A DNA stretch of 64,000 nt from Gracilibacillus dipsosauri (GTDB taxonomy: Bacteria; Bacillota; Bacilli; Bacillales; Amphibacillaceae): assembly GCF_003176895.1 (NCBI RefSeq), contig NZ_QGTD01000001.1, forward strand, positions 160,220 through 224,219, written 5' to 3'. The notes below the pieces were generated by a model. It searched no databases. It saw only the letters and a list, made by a program, of their open reading frames with translations, and was not told the origin of the DNA. The position numbers were made by a program, and so were the translations under genes. How positions within the stretch are numbered: position 1 is the first letter of the stretch; each line of letters starts with the position of its first letter. Below, in pieces: positions 44,601 to 54,833 of the stretch.

Positions 44601-46442
44601 TCATTGATTAGTTTCATATTCAATCAAACTTTTATGTTTTTGTACAAATTTCTTTTTTAAACCTGCAACTCGAATCAACTCCCATTCTTTAAAAAACGGA
44701 TTAGATTCCCGTAATGATCGTGCAATGCGCTTTATCCTTCTAATTTGATATTGTTCAATGGATTCTACATATTCAGATATTACTGTTTGTGTTTTGGGCA
44801 TTTTATTTGCATTCTTATATAGTGATGCTAATGAGATATTTTCAATTCGCCTCCCTATCTCATTTTTTGTTACTCTTTGTAAATTTTCAGTATCACTTTT
44901 AATTTCATTTGCAATTATTTCAACCTGTTCAGCTATTTCTTTATCTCGTGTTACCCAATCTACTCTTTTCTTATATGTGATATTCTTATTAAACTTTGGG
45001 TAATGATCATGTAGCCATTCTAAATCATTTCTATATAACCAAGTGTAAAGTCCACTGTTTAAAGAACGAATTTTTGTAATGGTTTGCATTTTATTATCTT
45101 TTAATAAGGCAATCCATTCTTTCCGCTTTTTATTTAAAAGGGTATTTTGTTGATTGCTTTCTTTACATGATAGCTTACTACTTTTTTTATTCTTAATTGT
45201 CACAGGATCGACTCCTAGTATCTTTGCTGTTTCCCTTAACGACAGACTTTGATTTAACAGTTCTTTTAGTTTTCGTTCCCAAACATGACCAAAAACCTTT
45301 ATTCTGCCTCTTTTAAGACGATCTTCTTTTTTTTGGTCAGGACCTTTTCTTGAGAAAACAAATCCACATTCACATGAAAACGTACCTATAGGTAAATCTG
45401 TTTTATAGTCTCTTGTAATCGTACAGGAGTTTATTACCTCCTTTTGATAGTGATCAGCTGCTTTGTTCAAACAGATCCACGGTCCATCTCCGAATGGTTT
45501 ATAAGCTAACCCCGACTCTATTTTTTCATCTAAAGAAGAGATATTTTCTCCAAGAAAACCTAAGATCAAAATATGCCTTAAAGGATGACAACTTACCCTA
45601 GGTTCTCTTAACATCTTGTGTAGCCATGTATTTTGTTTATTTATATTAATCAGACAATTTAATTCACTTAGTAACTCTTCCCCATAATACCTATTGAAAC
45701 AAGGAATTAATTTAAACCATTTAATTCTACCGGTCATTGTTGCGTATCCTTCCTGCTGTAACCTTATAACATAAAATTCATTTAATCTTTTTAAACCTAA
45801 TGGCTCAGTCAAATGATTTAATAAATAATAAGTCTGTTCGGCAATAAATATTAAATGACTAAAATATGAAACATTCTTCTCCTTTTCTTCTATAAATTTA
45901 CATTGCTCAATACAAATAAACTCATGTTTATTTGTTTTCTCCGTATAACGTACGTTTGTTTTTGTTAACCAAATTTTATGTATTGGGCACACCTTTACTC
46001 CCTCTAATTGATGTACTCGATGCCAGTAGGCATGTCAGTTATTAAATGTATCTTCGTTTACACAGCTTTTACAACAATATAAATACTTTTTGTTTTTTAT
46101 AGTACTTGCAGTTCTACCAAGTTTCATATAAAAAGAAGTACCATTTCCCTCAACCATTAACTTTTTCAATTCTAGATTTCTTTCATTTGGAATAAAAGGT
46201 GTGTAATAAGGTAAACCGGTATTTTTAATAATTAATTCTTTTACTTGGAAACTGTTTGGAGTAGGAAATCCGTGTAATAATGTATTTAAATTTGTGGGAA
46301 ATAATGTTGTTGCACAAGTAGTGTGGCTACCATATAACTCATTCATTGTTTCTTTAGGGTTTTCATTACCAGAATAATGGTGGTATCTAGCGAATACACT
46401 GTACAAAAGTTCATCCTCATATATATAAGGTAGGAATATCAT
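44601..46442 (-). pseudogene. tnsD: TnsD/TniQ-family target selector interrupted by an in-frame TGA
   Basis: One frame of about 613 codons encodes a TniQ-domain protein. The N-terminus reads MIFLPYIYEDELLYSVFARYHHYSG, and the zinc-finger region begins CCKSC. A single TGA at 46035-46037 interrupts it; the same frame continues as HAYWHRVHQLEGVKVCPIH, exactly the conserved YWHR..HQ...CP.H of TnsD. The rest includes PFGDGPWICLNKAADHY, a second Cys-rich segment and a long helix-turn-helix-rich C-terminus expected for DNA binding. Gly is usual at the stop, so one GGA-to-TGA change would explain it. AGGAGG precedes ATG 46442. The two halves might still be made separately: GTG 45992 is a possible restart. 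Whether it is inactive is inference. Confidence 0.82.
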
Positions 46443-46513
46443 CACTCTACCTCCTAATTTAGTAGTAGATTAATGATATTCTTCCTTATTCACTCATGAT
46501 TATGTAAGTTGTT

Positions 46514-47974
46514 TTACTTTTCTTCTAATTTTTCTTTTTTGAAAGTTTCTAAATTCTTTTCATCTGAAGTGCAATCAACCTTTATATGTGTCGCTAATAC
46601 TCTTTCTATCAAAATCTGATACTTCTGTGGTATCTCGCTGAAGTTATTAAGTTTCCTCCAATCTATTTGTACAGAACATATTTTCAAAATTTCCTCTTTC
46701 AAATAACTTCTGATCTTTTCTTTGTCTGATCCCATTGTTCTTTGAATATATGAAACAGACTTTCCATTTACAAACAATTTGAAAGCTTTATCAATCCACT
46801 GTTGACCATGATTTTCTACTTTTACATACGCCTTATTTTTATTATTCTTTGTATTTATATATTGTATATAAATTAATTCACAGTAGGGACATTTAAACGT
46901 CCCTTTAAACCTCGTAGATCTCTTTACTAGAGTTGTTTTACACCGATTTATTACATACTTATTATATCTTGAACAAATTTTGTTTATGCATTTCCAAGGG
47001 CCATATCCAAAAGGGAGATTATTTACAAATGGTTCATTATACTCTAAAAATTTATTAATAGATTCGCAAAGAAATCTTATTAGTAAAATATAAAAAATCG
47101 GATTATTCTCCACATGTATCACAGTTAATACTTGTTCTATTTTCTTTTTTTTCATTTGCTTTATAAAGTAACCAAATTTATTCATCTCTACTTCAGTAAA
47201 GAATGAAAATAAATCATTAACTACTATTTTTTTTTGAATCACACCTCCATAATTAATATAATTTTTGTTCCCCAAAACTATTATAAGTTTATTTATGATA
47301 TATTGAGGGGTAATGGTTATGTTCATACTACTATTTTTGATGAAAGTAATATCATTATATACTTTGAGCTTTAAATCATTTTTTAATGATAATCTATTTT
47401 TGATTAAACTATGCCCCTTAGAACAAAAAGTTGTAGAGCGCATGTTCAGTTGTGAAAATATATCTCCACATACTGGACAACGATCTATTAACCTTATAAA
47501 ATGATTAGGGCAAAAATCAAGAAAAGTCAACTGATGTTTTAGATGGACATAACATTCTCCATTAACTTCATAATCTTCGGTTAAACAATCTGGGCAATAA
47601 CGGATTTTTTCAGATAGAATTGGATTTTTTCGAATTATAGCTATATTTCCTCCTCTTTTGGAACCTTTATGACAAGCAGTTAAAATATCATCAAAATAAT
47701 CATCAACTTTCTCTGATGAAGTAAACGCTTTAAAAAAGGGAAAGAAAGTATGATTTTCCAAAAAATAAGAGGCAGTATAACCAAAGGTACTAGGTAATAC
47801 ACTAATAAAATAATTCATATTTCTAGGTATATGAGGAAACTCGTAATACAACATTCCAAACAAATCCTCTGATGTTTCAGTTAATGAATTGCCTGAACGA
47901 GTATGATATCTAAAAACGATACTTCTAAAGTCTTCTCCAGGATACAAAGTTGGAAAATAAATAATTTGATTCAT
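46514..47974 (-). CDS. tniQ: TniQ-family transposition protein
   Basis: This protein of about 487 residues has an N-terminal TniQ domain. IYFPTLYPGEDFRSIVFRYHTRSGN and EDLFGMLYYEFPHIPRNM are typical, and the zinc motifs are YCPDCLTEDY...YVHLKHQLTFLDFCPNH (HQ...C..H) and RCPVCGD. The C-terminal part repeats a Cys pattern (FKCPYCELIYIQ) and a helix-turn-helix-like NGKSVSYIQRTMGSDKEKI. The ATG at 47974 has GAGGAG 6 bp upstream; the earlier ATG at 48010 is inside tnsC. It follows tnsC by 10 bp. With the neighbouring tnsD/tniQ interrupted, this intact protein may be the active target selector. Its target is not readable from sequence. Confidence 0.87.
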   Translation of the reverse strand: MNQIIYFPTLYPGEDFRSIVFRYHTRSGNSLTETSEDLFGMLYYEFPHIPRNMNYFISVLPSTFGYTASYFLENHTFFPFFKAFTSSEKVDDYFDDILTACHKGSKRGGNIAIIRKNPILSEKIRYCPDCLTEDYEVNGECYVHLKHQLTFLDFCPNHFIRLIDRCPVCGDIFSQLNMRSTTFCSKGHSLIKNRLSLKNDLKLKVYNDITFIKNSSMNITITPQYIINKLIIVLGNKNYINYGGVIQKKIVVNDLFSFFTEVEMNKFGYFIKQMKKKKIEQVLTVIHVENNPIFYILLIRFLCESINKFLEYNEPFVNNLPFGYGPWKCINKICSRYNKYVINRCKTTLVKRSTRFKGTFKCPYCELIYIQYINTKNNKNKAYVKVENHGQQWIDKAFKLFVNGKSVSYIQRTMGSDKEKIRSYLKEEILKICSVQIDWRKLNNFSEIPQKYQILIERVLATHIKVDCTSDEKNLETFKKEKLEEK

Positions 47975-47984
47975 CTTAACTCCT

Positions 47985-49694
47985 CTATAAGGTAAATTTG
48001 TGTAACTCATTGCAATCTCTTACTAAATCGAATTCCTCTAAAGCTTCCTCAGTTGATAATCCTCTTTTTAATCCATTTTTAACAATTAAGCGTACATCAC
48101 CATTTTCGAGTATCGGTTTGATTCGTTTTTTATTTGAATATTGGAAACTTTCTTCTTTATTAATTGTTTCATCAGCATTTAAAGCCAATTGTGCAATTTG
48201 TGAAAACATTGCTTTTATATCTCCCATTCCATCACTAGCTTTAAAAACTTGATTTGCCAATGTTTCTGCCATTCCAGTATTAGAAACTAAATTGGAAGCA
48301 AAATTAACTAAGTCATTGAGAATAACATCTTCATTTCTTTGTTGTATGACTCGTGCGTGTTTCTTAGCAATTTCACCTCTAATCTTTACTTCATGACTAG
48401 CTTGTTTCAAATATTCATTAAAAGAGGCCCATTCAGGTTCTATATCATCAATCTCATTTAAAACATTTTGATCTCCATTTCGTAACTTCTCAAAGACATG
48501 TTGTAATAGCACAAGTGTTTTCGAAGCAACTTTGTTTATGATATCTTCATTAATTTGTTCGTCTCCACCGTTTAATATAACTCTCGCTTGCACGTGCATG
48601 AAAAGTTTAATTACAATATCCGGGATACCCATTGTATGGTAATACATTACTTTTTTTAGTTCGCTCGTTAAAGGAGTATATTTTGATGTGTATTGCAGTT
48701 CCCAAAGAGTTGAAATGAATTCATTCCATTCCCAACTATCTTCCTGCATGAAACTTACTATATTTTCTGAGAACTCATCAGGAACACCACGTCGAGAAGT
48801 AGCAAGTGAATTTTTAAACAAATACATAGCTTTGAATGTACCTATTACTATTACTGGTACTCCTAGAGTATTAACCAATTCAGTTATGAAATTTATCATA
48901 CGTTCGTCTCCACCTGAATGAGCTTTATGTATGTTTTGGATTTCATCAATAATTAATACGCCAAGATTAATCTGTGCAACTATTTTAGCCATTCTTTTTG
49001 TTAAATTATCAATTGTACCTCTTTTCTCTCCATGTTTTTCATAAAAATTTGTTCCTAATATTTTGTCAACCTCATCATAAAAATTTTGGCACAAGGACCG
49101 AATGGATTTTCCACTTGGACACTCTATTTTCAACCAAACAACTTGAGTTAAGGTTAACTGTTTCCCCTTATATTCCTTGTGATGAATCACCTGTGGAAAT
49201 AATTTTTTTAAAATCCTCTCATAATTTTTACTTTTTCCCATACCGCTCAAACCTACTTCAGATAAGCTTTGAGCTGTTTGGATATTACCTATAATGTTTG
49301 CTCCTGTATCGTCTAATCCTTCTTTTAAAATAGTATCCCACCCTACTGCAAATTGTTTATTATAAACTATATTTATCGGGTTTCTGGATTGATAACCGAT
49401 TTTAATCATATTGTAAATTCCTCTATATTTTTCATATTGACTCGGTGTAGGTAACCAAAAACTAGGTTTAATTTGACGAACAAGTGCTAATCGATCTTCT
49501 ATATCTATATTACGATGATCTGAATTATATTTTGGAATTGAATATAACATATCGTAGAATTCTTCAATAGATAATCTATTAGGAATTGCCTCTATAAAGG
49601 GATTTTCTTGATTTTCTGGTATAACTTGATTATTATATGTTGCTATACAATGAATTCCTCCTAAATTTTTCATTGTCTCATTCTCTAGGTCCAT
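47985..49694 (-). CDS. tnsC: Tn7-type AAA+ ATPase TnsC
   Basis: This 569-residue AAA+ regulator connects target selection (TniQ/TnsD) with the TnsAB transposase by filament or ring assembly on target DNA. The Walker A is GLSGMGKS (148-155) and the Walker B is GVLIIDE (about 245-251). GVPVIVIGTFKAM and FKNSLATSRRGVP are typical of TnsC and TniB. The C-terminal region after about residue 400 is long and charged, as in TnsC proteins that contact TnsAB. The ATG at 49694 has GGAG 9 bp upstream and overlaps the tnsB stop by 17 bp, indicating translational coupling. It is intact. Confidence 0.93.
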   Translation of the reverse strand: MDLENETMKNLGGIHCIATYNNQVIPENQENPFIEAIPNRLSIEEFYDMLYSIPKYNSDHRNIDIEDRLALVRQIKPSFWLPTPSQYEKYRGIYNMIKIGYQSRNPINIVYNKQFAVGWDTILKEGLDDTGANIIGNIQTAQSLSEVGLSGMGKSKNYERILKKLFPQVIHHKEYKGKQLTLTQVVWLKIECPSGKSIRSLCQNFYDEVDKILGTNFYEKHGEKRGTIDNLTKRMAKIVAQINLGVLIIDEIQNIHKAHSGGDERMINFITELVNTLGVPVIVIGTFKAMYLFKNSLATSRRGVPDEFSENIVSFMQEDSWEWNEFISTLWELQYTSKYTPLTSELKKVMYYHTMGIPDIVIKLFMHVQARVILNGGDEQINEDIINKVASKTLVLLQHVFEKLRNGDQNVLNEIDDIEPEWASFNEYLKQASHEVKIRGEIAKKHARVIQQRNEDVILNDLVNFASNLVSNTGMAETLANQVFKASDGMGDIKAMFSQIAQLALNADETINKEESFQYSNKKRIKPILENGDVRLIVKNGLKRGLSTEEALEEFDLVRDCNELHKFTL

Positions 49695-51852
49695 GTTTAG
49701 ATCTCCTCTCTCGATTCTTTGCAGAAAATCTCTCATATATATTGCTTAGATCCTCATTGTTCGATTTAGTATCATTATTATTTGGGAAAGATACAATATC
49801 CTTATTCGACTCTCTATTGTTACTACTTTCAGATGCATTTGCTGACCATGCACTTCTGCTGTCATTGTTTCTACTTTCTACCTTTCTCTTTGCCCTTTTG
49901 TCTTTCTTTCGCTCATAAATACTTTTATTTTCAATTGCTTTTTTTGTTTCCTCTGTTGCTACCTTGACAAGCTTTTGAGAGAATGTATGTAACTCAGCTT
50001 GAAATTGTTTACTTTCTGCTGTTTTTTTATATATTTGTTCTTTTTTATACCTCATAATCGCCCGAACATCTTCTAAATGTAAATCTTCGTATTCCTTATA
50101 CTTTTCCGTAAGCCTAAGTGGTTCTAATTTCCCGCTTCTTAATTTCAAAAAAACTCTACTGACATTTCGCGGATCATAATTGATGATTAACTTTCTATTT
50201 CCATCAATCTTTTCTTCCTCAAACCAACCTTCTTTTATACCAAAATCACATGTATAATACATGCCCTCAAATTCTATTCCCCTCCTTGTTACTTTGCCTT
50301 TTCCTTTTGGTAACAAATTATACCTTATCTCCATACGAGATTTTTCATGTAGAAGACGTTTATTAGCTCCCCAATTCCAAACATCAATAGGAGTCAAGTC
50401 AACGTTTTCTTGAAACATATCCTTTGTAACAAAAAAATCTTTTGGAAGGGCTTTTTTATTGAATGTTATTATCTGAACTATCATAAATTTAATAAACTCT
50501 TTAATTGTTAAAGAAGCTTCTCGAGCAGGATCGTGCTCACCTCTTTTCTTTAATTCGGGTGGTTTAGCACCTGTATTAGATAAAAGATCTCTAATCTCAT
50601 GATTAGTTAATCGAAAATGTTGCTCCACATAAGGTTTTAAATCACCACGGTAAGAAGGGGCATTCATCACATCAACTTTTAAATTTACTAATTGTTCTGC
50701 TTTTTTACCTTTTAATTCCCCACGATCACCTACTAAATATTTAGGTAAATGTAAACATGGCCAATCGCTTTGCTCAATATCAATTCCATATTGCCTGCAG
50801 AATTCAACTTTATTAGTAGCAGCATTTTCTAGTGCAACCATTTGTTCTACCCAAGATGGAGGAGACAAACTAGCATGGAATCCCACTATCATTCGACTAA
50901 AAACATCTTTTACTATGTATAAAGTCGGAGTACCAATTATTGTTTTTCGATCCTCAGCTACCAATATAACATCAGCTGGGGTAGAATCTATTTCATATAA
51001 ATAACCTACAGCTAAGGCTCTTGCCGATGCATCTCCTTGCAATATACGGACATCCATATTTCTTTTCCGTTCACCATACCTCTTCGCATATTTTTCTCCA
51101 AATGAATTTGATTTATGATACCAATATAAAAACTGACGAAGTGTAGGGCCGTTTTTAGGGCTCACAATAGGTACCATTTCATTATATTTTCTATAATAGC
51201 CTTCATTATAATACTCTTCGCACATGTGTTCATGTGTAGATTTTAGGCTCATTTTCCCTTTTATATGATATTTCTTTAATGCTTTATCAAATATTTTCTT
51301 ATCCTTTTCCTCAACTATGAAATTATTTCCATTTTTAGATTTAGGACCAGTTTTGTTTTTATACTGCCTTTCTTTACCTGGAGCACCACAATTAGTATAG
51401 TTTTTTAATAGCCCATTCATTGACTTTCCATAAAACCAATATTTCTTCAATAAATCATAAATAATTTTTTTATTTTTCCCCGTCTTCTCGACTGTTTCTT
51501 TTATTAATCTCCCTCGTTCCCTTGAGTTATAAATACTAGGTTCCTTTTTAGCAATGTCTTTTATAATATCCCAATTAGCATCTCTACTTTTTTTGTGCGT
51601 TTCTAAGTACTCATCATCAGGCGAGAGTATCCTTAAATCTGGTTCTAGTTCTAATATCCTGGCTCTACCTTCATCTAGATCGTTTATGAGTTCACCATAG
51701 TTACGTTTATGTGGTAATTTCTTATTCTTATGATCAGTAATATCTACTAAAATTACATCTTGATTAATTTTTGAAATCCATAAGACTCGTTCAATTTTTT
51801 TCGTTGATAGATTATCTGAATGTAATTCTATGATTGAATTTTCTATTATCAT
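49678..51852 (-). CDS. tnsB: Tn7-type DDE transposase TnsB
   Basis: This 724-residue DDE recombinase binds the transposon ends and joins 3' ends to target DNA. The catalytic triad is Asp289 (LYEIDSTPAD), Asp376 (LVGDRGELKG) and Glu410 (YVEQHFRLTNHEIRDLL). N-terminal DNA-binding helices precede it, and the charged C-terminal tail (ERKKDKRAKRKVESRNN) is the region that contacts TnsC in Tn7. AAGGAGG lies 13 bp before the ATG. It lies between tnsA (24 bp upstream) and tnsC (overlapping). It is expected to bind the 20-bp repeats at both ends. The gene is intact. Confidence 0.94.
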   Translation of the reverse strand: MIIENSIIELHSDNLSTKKIERVLWISKINQDVILVDITDHKNKKLPHKRNYGELINDLDEGRARILELEPDLRILSPDDEYLETHKKSRDANWDIIKDIAKKEPSIYNSRERGRLIKETVEKTGKNKKIIYDLLKKYWFYGKSMNGLLKNYTNCGAPGKERQYKNKTGPKSKNGNNFIVEEKDKKIFDKALKKYHIKGKMSLKSTHEHMCEEYYNEGYYRKYNEMVPIVSPKNGPTLRQFLYWYHKSNSFGEKYAKRYGERKRNMDVRILQGDASARALAVGYLYEIDSTPADVILVAEDRKTIIGTPTLYIVKDVFSRMIVGFHASLSPPSWVEQMVALENAATNKVEFCRQYGIDIEQSDWPCLHLPKYLVGDRGELKGKKAEQLVNLKVDVMNAPSYRGDLKPYVEQHFRLTNHEIRDLLSNTGAKPPELKKRGEHDPAREASLTIKEFIKFMIVQIITFNKKALPKDFFVTKDMFQENVDLTPIDVWNWGANKRLLHEKSRMEIRYNLLPKGKGKVTRRGIEFEGMYYTCDFGIKEGWFEEEKIDGNRKLIINYDPRNVSRVFLKLRSGKLEPLRLTEKYKEYEDLHLEDVRAIMRYKKEQIYKKTAESKQFQAELHTFSQKLVKVATEETKKAIENKSIYERKKDKRAKRKVESRNNDSRSAWSANASESSNNRESNKDIVSFPNNNDTKSNNEDLSNIYERFSAKNRERRSKHGPRE

Positions 51853-51876
51853 AATAATTAATATACCTCCTTAGAA

Positions 51877-52713
51877 TTATCCCGAATTCTTATCTTTATA
51901 AAGACTTTCTCCCCTAATGTTTCTAACTAAAAGAGGCTTAGACTCCTTTATTGGTATACTCATATCTGTTTCCCAATTTTTATTCACAAGCTCATACTGT
52001 AGAATAAACATACATGTTCCATTTTCTAAACCAAAGAATTTATCTCCACGCAAACAAATTTTACTTATCGCTGTATTACCTCGATCCTCGACAATAAAAG
52101 TTAATAGTTCTGGAGATATCAGTTTAATCATCTCATGATCAAGGCTGGGTCTTGTTTCAATATATTTCGCTTCACACATCCACTCCACATTTTTAATTAA
52201 TACTTTTGGTAATTTAGAAGATAATATGACACACCAATCAATTCCTAATTCGGAGAAATACCGTCTTTCAATTTCAAACAATTCTAACGTACGCTTAGTT
52301 AATTTATGTGGTGGTTTCACAGTCCTTACTACGTTTATTTCCCCTTTGGGTGACTGGAGGGTTATATTAAAATCTGTAGTCATCACAACGGGTACCCCCT
52401 TATATTCAGCATGTTTAATATCTAATTGTTTTGCGATTTCTTTCGTTCTTTCCATTTCAAGAGGGTACTGTTCCCTGATATCTGTAACAAAATCCAACCA
52501 TTCCAAATAATAAAGATAACTCCTTTCATGTTCAGATAAAGTATGGTGTATTCTGCCTGTTTTCCACCCTAAATGTCGAGTGAGCCACCCGTGTGATGCA
52601 ACCTTATTATCATGAGCTTGTATAAAGGGTACGTACTCTTTACCTCTCCCCTGCCCCCTGCCATCTTGTATCATTTTTTTCTGTCGATTTTCAAACTTTT
52701 TGTCTATATTCAT
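51877..52713 (-). CDS. tnsA: Tn7-type endonuclease TnsA
   Basis: This 278-residue restriction-endonuclease-like protein cuts the 5' ends of the transposon, allowing cut-and-paste movement. The catalytic residues align with Tn7 TnsA (Glu63, Asp114, Lys132): Glu63 in SEHERSYLYYLEW, Asp114 in VMTTDFN and Lys133 in RTVKPP. The C-terminal winged-helix part includes LELFEIERRYFSELGIDW. AAGGGGGTG precedes the start. It is the first gene of the tnsABC-tniQ-tnsD series and is located next to the glmS-proximal transposon end. Confidence 0.93.
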   Translation of the reverse strand: MNIDKKFENRQKKMIQDGRGQGRGKEYVPFIQAHDNKVASHGWLTRHLGWKTGRIHHTLSEHERSYLYYLEWLDFVTDIREQYPLEMERTKEIAKQLDIKHAEYKGVPVVMTTDFNITLQSPKGEINVVRTVKPPHKLTKRTLELFEIERRYFSELGIDWCVILSSKLPKVLIKNVEWMCEAKYIETRPSLDHEMIKLISPELLTFIVEDRGNTAISKICLRGDKFFGLENGTCMFILQYELVNKNWETDMSIPIKESKPLLVRNIRGESLYKDKNSG

Positions 52714-52780
52714 ATACTTTTCACCCCCTTATAATGAAAATTACATTCACAATCAGTGTACTATCTGGTATATAAAAAAA

Positions 52781-52812
52781 AGAAGACTACCCCTATTTGG
52801 GATAATCTTCTA
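52781..52812 (-). other. Imperfect hairpin upstream of tnsA
   Basis: AGAAGA...CCCC and GGG...TCTTCT pair with internal mismatches, in the leader between the right-end repeats and tnsA. Its role is unknown; it may be part of the tns promoter region. Confidence 0.35.
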
Positions 52813-52940
52813 ATTCTAAGATATTTAATTTGATTTCAGAAAGCATATTATACATTATAATTCATCCTCTTTATATTTTTAGGATTATTATTTCGAATGT
52901 AAAAACATTTATACTTACTTCTCTAATATTAAGCACTCTT

Positions 52941-53007
52941 AGTTACTGACATTAATGTTGAGTTACTAACTATATTGTTTAGTTACTTACTTTAATGTAG
53001 TTGAACA
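52941..53007 (-). repeat. glmS-proximal (right) end: three tandem 20-bp TnsB-type repeats
   Basis: Repeats begin at 52941 (AGTTACTGACATTAATGTTG), 52961 (AGTTACTAACTATATTGTTT) and 52981 (AGTTACTTACTTTAATGTAG), exactly 20 bp apart. TTGAACA then ends the element at 53007. Read inward from the end, the outermost copy is TGTTCAACTACATTAAAGTA..., the same as the distal end TGTTCACGTACATTATTGTT.... Tight tandem sites at this end mimic the right end of Tn7. Confidence 0.9.
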
Positions 53008-53030
53008 TTTATCTTTTTCCGAATCCCCTA
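53008..53030. other. attTn7 spacer between glmS and the transposon
   Basis: Twenty-three bases separate the transposon end from the glmS stop codon. This is the insertion distance characteristic of Tn7, whose TnsD recognises the 3' end of glmS upstream of the insertion point. Confidence 0.9.
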
Positions 53031-54833
53031 TTACTCCACCGTAACAGACTTCGCAAGGTTACGTGGTTTATCCACATCACAATCACGATGCAATGCTGCA
53101 TAGTAAGAAAGTAATTGCATTGGAACGACACTTACAAGTGGTGTTAGTAGATCATGTACCTGTGGTAACACGAAAGTATCGCTATCCTTTTCCAATCCTT
53201 TCATACTAACAACACATGTGTTAGCTCCACGTGCAGCTACTTCTTGTACGTTTCCACGGATAGAGAGATTGACATTTTCTTGTGTTGAAATGGCAATCAC
53301 AGGTGTACCCTCCTCAATTAGAGCAATGGTACCATGCTTTAACTCCCCACCGGCAAAGCCTTCTGCTTGGATATAAGAGATTTCTTTTAACTTAAGGGCT
53401 GCTTCTTGGACAACAAAGTAGTCCATTCCACGACCAATGAAGAATGCGTTGCGAGTTGTTTCGAACATCTCTTTTGCAATTCGCTCAAATTCTTCCTTTT
53501 GATCAGTTAATGTTTCCATTGCACTTGCGACAATACCTAGTTCTTGTAATGGATCAAACTCTAAGCCATTACCTTTAGCTCTCGCTGTATCTACAGCCAA
53601 AATGGCTAATACAGCAATTTGTGCCGTGTATGCTTTGGTAGAAGCAACTGCAATTTCTGGCCCTGCATGTAAATGCAACGTATAATCTGCTTCACGAGAA
53701 AGGGTGGAACCAGGAACATTTGTAATCGTAAGAGCTGGATGTCCTAACGCTTTTGTTTGGACTAATACAGCACGACTGTCCGCTGTTTCTCCACTTTGAG
53801 AAATGAAAATAAATAATGGTTTTTCAGATAAAAGTGGCATATTATAAGAGAACTCACTTGCAATATGCACTTCTACAGGAATATCTGCTAATCTTTCAAT
53901 AAACTGCTTTCCAACTAGACCTGCATGATAGCTCGTTCCTGCAGCAATAATATAGATACGATCCGCTTTTTTCATTGCTTCTCTAATATTATCATCCAAA
54001 CGGAGTGTATCATCTTCCCCTTGGTATTCTTGAATGATTTTGCGAATAACGATCGGTTGTTCATCAATTTCTTTCAGCATAAAGTGAGGATATGTCCCTT
54101 TTTCTGTATCAGCAGCGTCAATTTCCGCTACATATGCCTCACGTTCAACAACTGTACCATCAAGCTTTTGGATTTCCACTCGATCTTTTTGTACAAGCAC
54201 GATTTCTTTATCTTCAATTTCGACATAGCGATTGGTTTCCTTTAATGTAGCCATTGCATCACTAGCTACTACATTAAAATCATCCCCTAAGCCAACAAGT
54301 AATGGGCTTTTATTTTTCGCCACATAAATAAGGTTAGGGTTTTGGTTATCGATTAATCCAATCGCATAAGAACCCTTTAATAAAGTCAGTGCTTGACGAA
54401 AAGCTTCTAATACATCATTTGTATTCAAATAAAGCTGCTCAATTAATTGAACGACAATTTCCGTATCTGTTTCACTTTTTAGCTCTACATTTTGTAGATA
54501 CTCATCACGAATTTCATAATAGTTCTCGATCACACCATTATGAACTAAAGTAAATTGCGCACTTGCACTTTGATGTGGATGGGCATTATTCTCACTTGGT
54601 TCCCCATGGGTAGCCCAACGAGTATGACCAATACCAATAGATCCTTGAACAGAGGTGTCCACTTTTTCACGTAAAGCTGCAATACGACCCTTTACTTTAA
54701 AGATGTTCATACCAGAATCATTTAGTACAGCAATTCCAGCTGAATCATAGCCTCTATATTCTAATTTCTCTAAACCATTTAATAAAATATCCTTTGAATC
54801 ATTTCCACCAATATAACCTACAATACCACACAT
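53031..54833 (-). CDS. glmS: Glucosamine-6-phosphate synthase
   Basis: GlmS converts fructose 6-phosphate and glutamine to glucosamine 6-phosphate, the entry to peptidoglycan precursors. It has 600 residues. The catalytic Cys follows the initiator Met (CGIVGYIG), and the glutaminase domain has YRGYDSAGI and [18 protein letters not shown]. Two SIS isomerase domains contain GTSYHAGL with SQSGETADS and [12 protein letters not shown], ending in [16 protein letters not shown] precedes the ATG. It is under a glmS ribozyme in the leader. A Tn7-like element sits 23 bp beyond its stop codon but leaves the coding region intact. Confidence 0.97.
   Translation of the reverse strand: MCGIVGYIGGNDSKDILLNGLEKLEYRGYDSAGIAVLNDSGMNIFKVKGRIAALREKVDTSVQGSIGIGHTRWATHGEPSENNAHPHQSASAQFTLVHNGVIENYYEIRDEYLQNVELKSETDTEIVVQLIEQLYLNTNDVLEAFRQALTLLKGSYAIGLIDNQNPNLIYVAKNKSPLLVGLGDDFNVVASDAMATLKETNRYVEIEDKEIVLVQKDRVEIQKLDGTVVEREAYVAEIDAADTEKGTYPHFMLKEIDEQPIVIRKIIQEYQGEDDTLRLDDNIREAMKKADRIYIIAAGTSYHAGLVGKQFIERLADIPVEVHIASEFSYNMPLLSEKPLFIFISQSGETADSRAVLVQTKALGHPALTITNVPGSTLSREADYTLHLHAGPEIAVASTKAYTAQIAVLAILAVDTARAKGNGLEFDPLQELGIVASAMETLTDQKEEFERIAKEMFETTRNAFFIGRGMDYFVVQEAALKLKEISYIQAEGFAGGELKHGTIALIEEGTPVIAISTQENVNLSIRGNVQEVAARGANTCVVSMKGLEKDSDTFVLPQVHDLLTPLVSVVPMQLLSYYAALHRDCDVDKPRNLAKSVTVE

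Larger units (their letters stand above)
34038..53007 (-). mobile_element. Tn7-like transposon at attTn7 carrying defence genes
   Basis: This 18,970-bp element is bounded by TGTTCA...TGAACA ends. It carries tnsA, tnsB, tnsC, tniQ and an interrupted tnsD/tniQ at the glmS-proximal side and cargo at the other side. The right end lies 23 bp after the glmS stop codon, matching classical Tn7 insertion. The tnsA-proximal end faces glmS, as in Tn7. The flanks share TTTA directly outside both ends (34034-34037 and 53008-53011), but the expected 5-bp duplication is not exact (TTTTA against TTTAT). No Cas genes or CRISPR array are present. The cargo has the AT-rich composition of the element and encodes a Gabija-type system and a STAND NTPase. 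Confidence 0.93.

Noticed and set aside
46035..46037. TGA as a recoded sense codon (selenocysteine or tryptophan)
   Set aside because: No SECIS-like element was evident, other genes use TGA as stop, and Gly is expected at this position.
34038..53007. CRISPR-associated transposon (CAST) possibility
   Set aside because: Tn7-type genes with two tniQ genes raised the idea, but no cas gene or spaced repeat array is present in the element.
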